64,000 nt of DNA, taken from assembly GCF_033436665.1 (NCBI RefSeq), contig NZ_JAWQFO010000001.1, positions 744,001-808,000 on the forward strand, written 5' to 3'. Made by a program: the position numbers and the translations under genes. The stretch is from JAWQFO01 sp033436665 (lineage in GTDB: Bacteria; Pseudomonadota; Alphaproteobacteria; Rhodobacterales; Rhodobacteraceae). Of this stretch, positions 10,718 through 19,129 are shown piece after piece. The stretch's first letter is position 1. Every line of letters starts with the position of its first letter. The notes beneath the pieces were generated by a model. It worked only from the letters and a program-made list of their open reading frames with translations. It searched no databases and was not told the origin of the DNA.

Positions 10718-10850
10718 ACTGCCCTGCCTTGCCGCCCGGTTGGCGCCCCTCTTACCGCGGCGGGACGGCCAAGCCAAGAGGTGGCGCCGGGCGGCGGATA
10801 GGTCGCACTCGGCGGAATTGCCCCGCACTGCAGAAAAAGCTAATCTGAAC

Positions 10851-10888
10851 TGGTTGGTTTAGCGTAACGTTCCTATATTCCAAGGAAC
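10851..10888 (+). promoter_or_regulatory. Candidate promoter and inverted repeat before the RND operon
   Basis: TGGTTG (10851-10856), a 17-base spacer and TATATT (10874-10879) form a possible promoter for the efflux genes. A short inverted repeat, GTTCC (10869-10873) and GGAAC (10884-10888), brackets the -10 element and could bind a repressor. No regulator gene is adjacent. Weak evidence. Confidence 0.35.
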
Positions 10889-10936
10889 CGAGCGCGTGAT
10901 CTGCGCACGGTACGCGACGACGACAAGGGGCCCTCG

Positions 10937-12187
10937 ATGCGCATCTTCTCCCTGCTGGCGGCAATCACCGTGTCCGCACTGCTGTATCTGTGGGTGTTCC
11001 AGCGCCCCGAGACGATGGCGCGGCTGGGCATGGACGCACCGGACGCACCCGCGGACACGCAGGCCATCCCGGAATCCGACCTGGCGCAGGAGGCCGCCGC
11101 CGAAGCGCGCAGCGGCCTCGTCAAGGTCGTTGTCCAGCGCTCCGAGGCACGTGAGATCGAGACCGCCGTTGCCCTGCGCGGCGAGACCGCGGCAGCGCGG
11201 CAGGTCGAGGTCCGGGCCGAGACCGCCTCTACCGTAACCTCCGAACCGTTGCGGAAAGGTGCCGCGGTCGACACCGGCCAACTGCTGTGCGAGCTCGACG
11301 AGGGCACGCGCGGCGTGTCGCTGGAACAGGCCCGGGCGCAGCTCGACGAGGCGCAGTCGCGCGTACCCGAGGCCGAGGCGATGGTCAAGCGCGCGCAGGC
11401 CCAGATCGAAGAGGCCAGGATCAACCAGAACGCCTCGGCCCGACTCAGCGACAGCGGTTTCGCCTCGACCACCCGCGTGGCCAGCGCCGATGCCGCGCTG
11501 GCGGTCGCCGAGTCCTCGCTGGAATCGGCGCGGGCCGGCGTCGAGGCCGCGGCCTCGGGCATCCGTTCGGCGCAGGCCAACGTGGCTTCGGCTGAGAAGG
11601 AAATCGAGCGCCTGACGATCGAAGCGCCTTTCGCTGGCCTACTGGAGACGGATACCGCCGAACTTGGTGCATTGCTTCAGCCGGGCGATCTCTGCGCCAC
11701 GGTGATCCAGCTCGATCCGATCAAGATCGTGGGCTTTGTTCCCGAGGCCGAGATCAAGCGCGTCTCGGTCGGCGCCGAGACCGTCACACGCCTTGTTACG
11801 GGCGACCTCGTCGAAGGCGCGGTCACCTTCGTGTCGCGCTCGGCCGACCCCACAACGCGCACCTTCCGGGTCGAGATCGAGGTCCCGAACAGCGACCTCA
11901 GGATCCGCGACGGGCAGGCCGCGGACATTTCCATCTCGACCGATAGCGCCTCCGCGCACCTGCTGCCGCAATCTGCGCTGACGCTCAACGACGACGGGCG
12001 CCTTGGCGTGCGGACCATCGAAGATGGCAATATCGTCGCCTTCCACGCGGTCGACCTGATGCGCGACACCCCGCAGGGGGTCTGGCTCACCGGGTTGCCC
12101 GACAGCGCCGACGTCATCGTGGTCGGACAGGAATACGTGATCGCCGGGGTCGAGGCCGACCCGACCTACAGGGACCTCGGCCAGTGA
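10937..12187 (+). CDS. RND efflux periplasmic adaptor (HlyD/AcrA family)
   Basis: 416 residues with an N-terminal signal/anchor (about 1-20), a lipoyl-like half-motif (VEVRAETASTV), a long alpha-helical hairpin of Ala/Glu-rich heptads (about residues 125-220), the second lipoyl half (TIEAPFAGLLETD) and a beta-barrel domain. This is the membrane-fusion protein that bridges an inner-membrane RND pump to an outer-membrane channel. AAGGGG lies upstream of ATG at 10937. The stop codon overlaps the GTG start of the RND permease by 4 nt, so the two are co-translated. No TolC-like gene is present in the operon, so the outer-membrane partner is encoded elsewhere. Substrates are unknown. Confidence 0.92.
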   Translation: MRIFSLLAAITVSALLYLWVFQRPETMARLGMDAPDAPADTQAIPESDLAQEAAAEARSGLVKVVVQRSEAREIETAVALRGETAAARQVEVRAETASTVTSEPLRKGAAVDTGQLLCELDEGTRGVSLEQARAQLDEAQSRVPEAEAMVKRAQAQIEEARINQNASARLSDSGFASTTRVASADAALAVAESSLESARAGVEAAASGIRSAQANVASAEKEIERLTIEAPFAGLLETDTAELGALLQPGDLCATVIQLDPIKIVGFVPEAEIKRVSVGAETVTRLVTGDLVEGAVTFVSRSADPTTRTFRVEIEVPNSDLRIRDGQAADISISTDSASAHLLPQSALTLNDDGRLGVRTIEDGNIVAFHAVDLMRDTPQGVWLTGLPDSADVIVVGQEYVIAGVEADPTYRDLGQ

Positions 12188-15100
12188 CCGGCATCGTCGA
12201 CTGGGCCGCCCACCGCGCGCGGATGGTGCTGGCCTTCATCGTGCTCTCGTTGGTCGTGGGCGGATACGCGTACACCACGCTGCCCAAAGAAGGCGAACCG
12301 GACATCGAGATCCCGGCGCTCTTCGTTTCGGTGCCGTTCCCGGGAATTTCCGCGGCCGACAGCGAAACCCTGCTGGTCAAGCCGATGGAAACCGAGCTTG
12401 CCGACCTCGACGGGCTCGACAAGATGTCCGCGACGGCCTCGGAAAACTTCGCCGGCGTGGCGCTCGAGTTCGAATTCGGCTGGGACAAGACCAAGACGCT
12501 GGCGGACGTGCGCGACGCCATGGGTCGGGCCGAGGCGGATTTCCCCGAAGGCGCCGAGCAATACACGATCACCGAGATCAATTTCTCGGAATTCCCGATC
12601 ATCATCGTGAACCTCACCGGCCCCCTGCCTGAACGCACGATGAGCCGCATCGCCAAGGACCTGCAGGACGACCTCGAGGCGATGGACGCGGTGCTGGAGG
12701 CCGGCATCGCCGGCAGCCGCGACGAGATGGTCGAGGTCGTGATCGACCCGCTGCGCCTCGAGGCCTACAACGTCACCGCCGCCGAGCTGCTGAACACGGT
12801 CCAGAACAACAACCAGCTGATCGCCGCCGGCGAGGTCGAGACTGCGCAGGGCACCTTCGCGGTCAAGATCCCCTCGAGCTTCGACGAGCCGCGCGACATC
12901 TACGACCTGCCGGTCAAGACCAACGGCGACCGTGTGGTCACGCTGGGCGATCTCGCCAAGATCAACCTCACCTTCGAGGACCGTCTCGGCACCGCGCGCT
13001 TCAACGGCGAGAACTCGATGGCCCTTCAGGTGGTCAAGCGCAAGGGCTACAACCTCATCGACACCGCCACCCTGGTCAAGGAACTGGTCGCCGAACGCAG
13101 CGCGGACTGGCCCGATGGTCTGCGCGCGGCGATCGAGGTCGGCACCTCGAACGACCAGTCGCGCATCGTCGATTCGATGGTCCAGCAGCTCCTTGGGTCG
13201 GTCTTCACCGCCGTGGCGCTGGTGATGATCGTCGTGCTTGCCGCCCTGGGCATCCGGGCAGCCCTTCTGGTCGGCTTCGCGATCCCGACCTCCTTCCTGC
13301 TCTGTTTCGCCTTCCTCGCGCTGATGGGCATCTCGATCTCGAACATCGTGATGTTCGGGCTAATCCTCGCGGTCGGAATGCTGGTCGACGGGGCCATCGT
13401 GGTGGTCGAATACGCCGACGCGCGCCAGCGCGAGGGCGTGGGCCCGATGCATTCCTACGTCGAGGCCGCCAAGCGCATGTTCTGGCCGATCATCTCCTCG
13501 ACGGCCACGACGCTCTGCGCCTTCCTGCCGATGCTGTTCTGGCCCGGCGTGCCCGGCGAGTTCATGGGCATGCTGCCGGTCACGCTGATCTTCGTGCTCT
13601 CCGCCTCGCTGGTGGTGGCGCTGATCTACCTGCCGGTCATGGGTGGCGCCACCGGGCGGCTGGAGCGCTGGATGGCCGACTACATGGCCGCGATCGCAAA
13701 CCTGCGCTGGTATTTGCACCTCGCGCTCTTCCCGCTCGCAGGCCTCGCGATGGCGCTGGTCGGCCTGCTGATGCCGCTGGCCTTCGAGACCATCGGCACC
13801 CGCTTCGCGGCCCTCGATGGGCTCGACATCCTCGGCTCGGTCATCCCGACCTTCCTCGTCGTCTTCCTGCTGATCCTCGGGGCGGTTGCGGCACTCGCGG
13901 CGGGCCTTGGCGGTTTTCTCCTGGCACTGCTGGCCGCCTTCGCGCTCCTGACCCGCGCAGGCCGCGGCGGACGCTGGCTCGCATCGCGTCTGCTGAACCC
14001 CGCGCCGGAACGGATCGAGGCCGGCTACCGGCGGTCCGGTTTCGGGCGCGTCATCGCCTTCATCGCCGGCAATCCCGTCATGCCCCTCGTCGTCGCGGGC
14101 ACGGTCTTCGTCTTCGTCGGCACAGTGATGATCTACTTTTCCAACAACAACAACGGGGTCGAGTTCTTCGTCGAATCCGAGACCGAGCAGGCCATCGTCT
14201 ACGTCCTTGCCCGCGGCAACCTCAGCCTCGACGAAAAAGACGCGCTGATCCGCGAGGCCGAGGAAATTGTTCTGGCCCATCCCGGCATCAAGAACGCCTT
14301 CTCCTTCGCCGGCGAGGGCGGCCTGAACACGGACGCCTCCGGCGCGGCGCAACCCAAGGACATGATCGGCCAGATCCAGCTCGAGACCATTCCCTGGGAA
14401 GACCGCACCGATCGGCCCGACCTCGACGGCGATCTGGTGATGGCGGAACTGACCGAGGAACTTGCCGCCCTGCCCGGCGTGCGCATCGAGATCCTGTCGC
14501 AGAACCGCGGACCGGCCAGCGGCAAACCCGTGCACCTGCGCCTGATGGCCGACGACTTCGAGACCCTGACCGAGGCCGCGGGTCTCGCGCGCGCCGAGTT
14601 CGAACGCACGCCGGGCCTCACGCTGATCGAGGACACCCGCCCTCTGCCCGGCATCGACTGGCAGATCGACGTCGATGTCGCCAAGGCCGGGCGCTACGGC
14701 GCCGATGTCGCCACGGTCGGCGCCATGGTGCAACTGGTTACCCGCGGTCTGCTGCTCGACACGATGCGCGTCGACTCCTCGGACGAGGAGATCGAGATCC
14801 GCGTCCGCCTGCCCGAAGAGAACCGCGTCCTGTCGACCCTCGACACGTTGAAGGTCCGCACCACCGACGGGCTGGTGCCGCTGTCGAACTTCATCACCCG
14901 CACGCCGGTGCCGAAACTCGCCGAAATCACGCGCGTCGACCAGAAGCGCCACTTCGACGTCAAGGCCGACGTGGCCCCGGGACTGCAGAAACTGGTCGAG
15001 ACCGCGACCGTGGACGGCGCGCAGACCGAGGTGACCCTGGCTACACTGCGCCCGGCCGGCACGGACGCCGACGTCACCGCGCTCGACGGCACCGCCTACA

Positions 15101-16005
15101 AGATCATCGACCGTGGCGACGCCGCCGCAGAGCGCGACCTGCAAGCCGCGATCGATGGCGGGGAGGCCCGCCTCGTGCCGGTCACCCCCAACGAACGCAT
15201 CGCCGCGCTGACGACCTGGATCGAAAGCGGCGCCCTGCCCCCCGGCGTCGATTATGAATGGACCGGCGACCAGGAAGAACAGGCCGAAAGCCAGGCCTTC
15301 CTCTCGTCGGCCTTCTCCGCGGCACTTGGCCTGATGTTCATCATCCTGCTGGCGCAGTTCAACAGCTTCTACAACGCCGTGCTGGTGCTGCTCGCGGTGG
15401 TGCTCTCGACCACCGGGGTGCTGATCGGCATGCTGGTGATGAACCAGACCTTCTCGATCATCATGACCGGCACCGGGATCGTCGCGCTGGCCGGCATCGT
15501 GGTGAACAACAACATCATCCTGATCGACACCTTTCAGGAATACAGCCGCTACATGCCGCGGATCGAGGCGATCATCCGCACCGCGCAGGCGCGGATCCGC
15601 CCGGTTCTGTTGACCACCATCACCACGATGGCCGGCCTCGCCCCGATGGCGATCGGCCTGAGCCTGAACTTCGCCGAGGGTGGTTACACCTTCGACAGCC
15701 CCACGGCCCTCTGGTGGAAGCAGCTCGCCACCGCGGTGGTCTTCGGCCTCGGCATCGCCACCGTGCTGACCCTGGTCGTGACCCCCTCCATGCTCGCCGT
15801 CCGGGTCTGGGCCACGACCTACGTGCACTGGTTCGCCCGCCTGCTCGCACGTCTCTCCTTCGGCCGCGCCAGCACAGCCGCCCGCGACTGGGCGCTGCAG
15901 CGCGAAGCGCGCCGCGCCGGCGCCACGGAGATTATCTGGACCGACGACGATGGCGCCGACACCCTGCCGCTACCAGTGGGCCCGCGAATGCGCGCCGCAG
16001 AGTGA
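12184..16005 (+). CDS. RND-family efflux permease, unusually long
   Basis: A 1273-residue inner-membrane proton-driven exporter of the AcrB/RND superfamily. TM1 is at about residues 14-32. The TM4 motif reads GMLVDGAIVVVEYAD, with one Asp where AcrB has an Asp pair. TM7 lies near residue 630, and the second periplasmic half and final helices follow (GIVALAGIVVNNNIILIDT). Family members are usually about 1030-1050 residues; this one has roughly 110 extra residues around 490-605, containing two or three hydrophobic segments, plus a further insert near residues 935-1010. The start is GTG, overlapping the adaptor stop (GTGA). The C-terminal tail is hydrophilic and about 45 residues long. Substrate is not deducible. 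Confidence 0.93.
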   Translation: MTGIVDWAAHRARMVLAFIVLSLVVGGYAYTTLPKEGEPDIEIPALFVSVPFPGISAADSETLLVKPMETELADLDGLDKMSATASENFAGVALEFEFGWDKTKTLADVRDAMGRAEADFPEGAEQYTITEINFSEFPIIIVNLTGPLPERTMSRIAKDLQDDLEAMDAVLEAGIAGSRDEMVEVVIDPLRLEAYNVTAAELLNTVQNNNQLIAAGEVETAQGTFAVKIPSSFDEPRDIYDLPVKTNGDRVVTLGDLAKINLTFEDRLGTARFNGENSMALQVVKRKGYNLIDTATLVKELVAERSADWPDGLRAAIEVGTSNDQSRIVDSMVQQLLGSVFTAVALVMIVVLAALGIRAALLVGFAIPTSFLLCFAFLALMGISISNIVMFGLILAVGMLVDGAIVVVEYADARQREGVGPMHSYVEAAKRMFWPIISSTATTLCAFLPMLFWPGVPGEFMGMLPVTLIFVLSASLVVALIYLPVMGGATGRLERWMADYMAAIANLRWYLHLALFPLAGLAMALVGLLMPLAFETIGTRFAALDGLDILGSVIPTFLVVFLLILGAVAALAAGLGGFLLALLAAFALLTRAGRGGRWLASRLLNPAPERIEAGYRRSGFGRVIAFIAGNPVMPLVVAGTVFVFVGTVMIYFSNNNNGVEFFVESETEQAIVYVLARGNLSLDEKDALIREAEEIVLAHPGIKNAFSFAGEGGLNTDASGAAQPKDMIGQIQLETIPWEDRTDRPDLDGDLVMAELTEELAALPGVRIEILSQNRGPASGKPVHLRLMADDFETLTEAAGLARAEFERTPGLTLIEDTRPLPGIDWQIDVDVAKAGRYGADVATVGAMVQLVTRGLLLDTMRVDSSDEEIEIRVRLPEENRVLSTLDTLKVRTTDGLVPLSNFITRTPVPKLAEITRVDQKRHFDVKADVAPGLQKLVETATVDGAQTEVTLATLRPAGTDADVTALDGTAYKIIDRGDAAAERDLQAAIDGGEARLVPVTPNERIAALTTWIESGALPPGVDYEWTGDQEEQAESQAFLSSAFSAALGLMFIILLAQFNSFYNAVLVLLAVVLSTTGVLIGMLVMNQTFSIIMTGTGIVALAGIVVNNNIILIDTFQEYSRYMPRIEAIIRTAQARIRPVLLTTITTMAGLAPMAIGLSLNFAEGGYTFDSPTALWWKQLATAVVFGLGIATVLTLVVTPSMLAVRVWATTYVHWFARLLARLSFGRASTAARDWALQREARRAGATEIIWTDDDGADTLPLPVGPRMRAAE

Positions 16006-16128
16006 ACGCAGCCCTCTCTGGTTCTCAAATATCCCGGGGCAGTCGCGGTGCTGCCGCGGCGAGGTCAGCGCCCCCCGACAAACGCGGCCATCAGGGTCCG
16101 CTCCGTGACCGGTCGCTCCGCAGCACCG

Positions 16129-17052
16129 CTATCGCCCCGGCGTCGGCCCGTCCGACACTGCGCGCCCAAAGACATTCTCGCGGTGCCAGCGCAGGTTGTC
16201 GGGATGCGGCGCGTTCCGCGCGTCGCGCGGCCGGATCAGCTTGGTGTCCGGTGACAGGAGCCGCCTGACGACCTCACCGGGCACCTTGTTGTGAGACACA
16301 AGGATGGTTTCGCAGTCGTCCGCCACCGAAATCAGTCCGCGGTCGAACATCCAGTGCAGTGTACCGGACAAGGCCAAGCCATTACGCACCGAGTCGCTGC
16401 CTCGATGTTCCACAGGGCGTATGTGTGCTGCCTGCACTTCCGGCCGGTCTCCGCCGTTGCGCAACATCAACCCGGACATCGCACAACGGTAACCGTAAGC
16501 TTCCCGCACTTTCCGTCGGAACGCGATATCGCGGTAAGGTCTGCGGGCAAGCCGTTCGAGAACGGGACGCTCTATAGTCGCCGCCGGGTCGTCCATCTCG
16601 GGGCGCTGCGGATCGTAACGTGTCGCCTCGATCTGCTTCAGGTCCTGCGGAAGCCCACGATTGACGATGGCCGCGAAGTCCCGCTCCGGCAGTCGGCGCA
16701 CGGCGAGTTGTAGCGCGCCTCCCTTTTTCGGGGTACCGTCTGGCTCGCGCAGGGCAGCCTCCATCGGACGGCCGAGCCGAAGCCGCGGCACCTCGCGGTC
16801 GAAAGGCAGAAAACTGCCCGGTTCAATCATGGCGAGAAATCGCCCCTCGGCCCCCGGTTTCGGGATGACCCGGTCGATCTTCGCAACCGCGAAGTACCCC
16901 CGCGGACCAGCCTTTACCGGCTCGTAGTAAACGATCCAGTCGCCGACCCCCTCCCGAACCGCTATGAGGTAGGCGCGTGGGAAATCGTAGACGACGTCCG
17001 GCTCGTCCTCGTATATCGAGTCGGCCTTGTGCATCAGGACAAGCTTCACCAT
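16129..17052 (-). CDS. HNH endonuclease with a possible PUA/EVE-like N-terminal domain
   Basis: 307 residues. The C-terminal part is an HNH nuclease of the HNH_2 type: YRCAMSG, then AAHIRP (H210), RNGLALSG (N224) and TLHWMFDRG (H233), which would form the beta-beta-alpha metal site. The N-terminal 140 residues contain YLIAVREGVGDWIVYYEP and GYFAVAKIDRVIPKP. The GDWIVYYEP strand and following GYFAVAKI resemble PUA/EVE-type folds, which read modified bases in modification-dependent nucleases such as VcaM4I. That assignment is inference. No methyltransferase or other restriction gene is adjacent, which suits a stand-alone type IV-like enzyme. A plain HNH protein of unknown role is the conservative alternative. 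Confidence 0.75.
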   Translation of the reverse strand: MVKLVLMHKADSIYEDEPDVVYDFPRAYLIAVREGVGDWIVYYEPVKAGPRGYFAVAKIDRVIPKPGAEGRFLAMIEPGSFLPFDREVPRLRLGRPMEAALREPDGTPKKGGALQLAVRRLPERDFAAIVNRGLPQDLKQIEATRYDPQRPEMDDPAATIERPVLERLARRPYRDIAFRRKVREAYGYRCAMSGLMLRNGGDRPEVQAAHIRPVEHRGSDSVRNGLALSGTLHWMFDRGLISVADDCETILVSHNKVPGEVVRRLLSPDTKLIRPRDARNAPHPDNLRWHRENVFGRAVSDGPTPGR

Positions 17053-17189
17053 GCGTCCGGGAAAATGTTATCGTATGAAAGTGCAAGGTATTTTCGCGAC
17101 CGTGTACCGCGTTTTTCTGTCGGCCGAACCCGCGGAACCGTCATGCGATCGGCCGTCAGGTCGCAGAGACGCACAGCACATCCCCTGCG

Positions 17190-19040
17190 TCAGGCCGCAT
17201 CCTCGCTCTGCTGGCGCAGCCAGAGCTGGGCGTAGCGTCCGCCGCGGGCCAGAAGCTCTTCGTGGCGGCCCTGCTCGATCACCTCGCCCTGTTCCAGCAC
17301 GACGATGCGGTCGGCCTCGGCGATGGTCGAAAGCCGGTGCGCGATGGTCAGCACCGTGCGGCCCTCGCCGGCGCGCCGCAGCGCCTCCTTGATCTCGGTC
17401 TCGGTTTCGCTGTCGAGCGCGCTGGTCGCCTCGTCGAGCAGCAGGATCGGCGGGTTCTTCAGCAGCGTGCGCGCGATCCCGACGCGCTGCTTCTCGCCGC
17501 CGGAGAGTTTCAGTCCGCGCTCGCCCACCGCCGTGTCATAGCCCTCCGGCAGGCTGAGGATGAAATCGTGGATCTGCGCCGCCCGGGCCGCCGCCTCGAT
17601 TTCCGCCTCGGTCGCTCCATCGCGGCCGTAGGCGATGTTGTAGCGGATCGTGTCGTTGAACAGCACCGTGTCCTGCGGCACGACGCCGATGGCGGCGTGC
17701 AGGCTGTCCTGCGTCACCTCGCGCACGTCCTGCCCGTCGATTCGCAGTGCCCCGCCACCGACATCGTAGAACCGAAACAGCAGTCGCCCGATCGTCGACT
17801 TTCCGGACCCGGTTGACCCCACGATGGCCACCATCTCGCCCGGCTCGGCAGTGATCGAGACGCCCTTCAGGATCGCGCGTGCCGGGTCGTAGCCGAAGCG
17901 CACGTCGTCCAGCTCGACCCGTCCGCCGGTTACCTTCAGTGGCCGCGCGTCCGGCGCGTCCTCGATCTCGGCCGGCTGCTCGAGCAGGTCGAACATCTGG
18001 CCCATGTCGATCAGCGCCTGGCGGATCTCGCGGTAGACCGTCCCGAGGAAGTTCAGCGGCACGGTGATCTGGATCATGTAGGCGTTGACCATGACGAAAT
18101 CGCCCACGGTCAGCGTACCCGCCTGCACACCCAATGCCGCCATCACCATGACCGCGATCAGTCCGGCCGAGATCAAGAAGCTCTGCCCGAAGTTCAGGAA
18201 CCCCAGCGAGTAGTTGGTTTTAACCGCCGCCGCCTCGTAGCCCTGCATGGCGCTGTCGTAACGCCGCGCCTCGCGCGCTTCGGCGTTGAAGTACTTTACC
18301 GTCTCGAAGTTCAGCAGGCTGTCGATCGCCTTCTGGTTGGCGTCGGTGTCCTGGTCGTTCATCTCGCGCCGGAGTTTCACGCGCCATTCGGTGACCGCGA
18401 AGGTGAACCAAACGTAAAGCCCGATGGTGAGCGCGACCGCGGCGAGGTACCAGACGTCGAAGAGCACAGCGAGCACGATGCCGATGAGAACCAGTTCGAG
18501 GATCAGCGGACCGATCGAGAACAGCAGGAAGCGCAGCAGGAAGTCGACGCCTTTGACGCCACGCTCGATGATCCGGCTGAGACCGCCGGTCTTGCGCGTG
18601 ATATGGTAGCGCATCGACAAACGGTGGATGTGCTGGAAAGTTTCCAGCGCCAGCATCCGCAGCGCGCGTTGCCCGACACGGGTGAACACCACGTCGCGCA
18701 ACTGCTGGAAACCGACGTTGAGGATCCGGGCCATGCCGTAGGCGACGGTCAATCCGATGGCGCCCAACGCCAGCATCGGCGCGCCTTCGTCCGCGAGCGC
18801 ATCTACCGCGCCCTTGTAGAACATCGGCATGATCACGGCGACGAGCTTGGAGGCCAACAGCCAGAACATCGCCCAGACCACGCGCCGCTTCACCCAAGGC
18901 TGGTCCTCGGGCCAGAGGTACGGCGCGACCTTGCGGATCGTGCGCAGCCCCGACGCGCGCGCCTCGCGCTTGAGGCGGGCGGTCGTGTCGGCGTCTGTTT
19001 CGGGTCTCTGTGCTGGCTGTGCGCTGGTGTCGGCTGGCAT
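17190..19040 (-). CDS. ABC exporter of the Atm1/HMT1 (ABCB7-type) family
   Basis: A 616-residue half-transporter: six transmembrane helices (about residues 40-320) fused to an ATPase with Walker A GSTGSGKST, signature LSGGE and Walker B ILLLDEA followed by the H-loop IAHRLST. The NFETVKYFNAE stretch in the membrane domain and the length match the Atm1/HMT1/ABCB6-7 branch, which moves glutathione-linked sulfur or metal compounds across the inner membrane. It functions as a homodimer. I chose ATG at 19040; a frame extending to 19094 has no better ribosome site. It follows the LysM gene by 89 nt on the same strand. The family call is strong, the substrate an inference. Confidence 0.9.
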   Translation of the reverse strand: MPADTSAQPAQRPETDADTTARLKREARASGLRTIRKVAPYLWPEDQPWVKRRVVWAMFWLLASKLVAVIMPMFYKGAVDALADEGAPMLALGAIGLTVAYGMARILNVGFQQLRDVVFTRVGQRALRMLALETFQHIHRLSMRYHITRKTGGLSRIIERGVKGVDFLLRFLLFSIGPLILELVLIGIVLAVLFDVWYLAAVALTIGLYVWFTFAVTEWRVKLRREMNDQDTDANQKAIDSLLNFETVKYFNAEAREARRYDSAMQGYEAAAVKTNYSLGFLNFGQSFLISAGLIAVMVMAALGVQAGTLTVGDFVMVNAYMIQITVPLNFLGTVYREIRQALIDMGQMFDLLEQPAEIEDAPDARPLKVTGGRVELDDVRFGYDPARAILKGVSITAEPGEMVAIVGSTGSGKSTIGRLLFRFYDVGGGALRIDGQDVREVTQDSLHAAIGVVPQDTVLFNDTIRYNIAYGRDGATEAEIEAAARAAQIHDFILSLPEGYDTAVGERGLKLSGGEKQRVGIARTLLKNPPILLLDEATSALDSETETEIKEALRRAGEGRTVLTIAHRLSTIAEADRIVVLEQGEVIEQGRHEELLARGGRYAQLWLRQQSEDAA

Positions 19041-19129
19041 CCGTAGGTCCGGAGAGGTCTGTCGCTGACTACATAGGACCCTCGGTCCGGACATGCCAGT
19101 GCGGGCGCGCGTTCCCTTCTGGGGTCCGG

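Noticed and set aside
13360..15828. An 822-codon open frame on the minus strand antisense to the RND permease
   Set aside because: The RND protein has clear homology on the plus strand; long antisense frames are common in GC-rich DNA. The antisense protein is His/Asp/Arg-rich low complexity with no recognisable motif.
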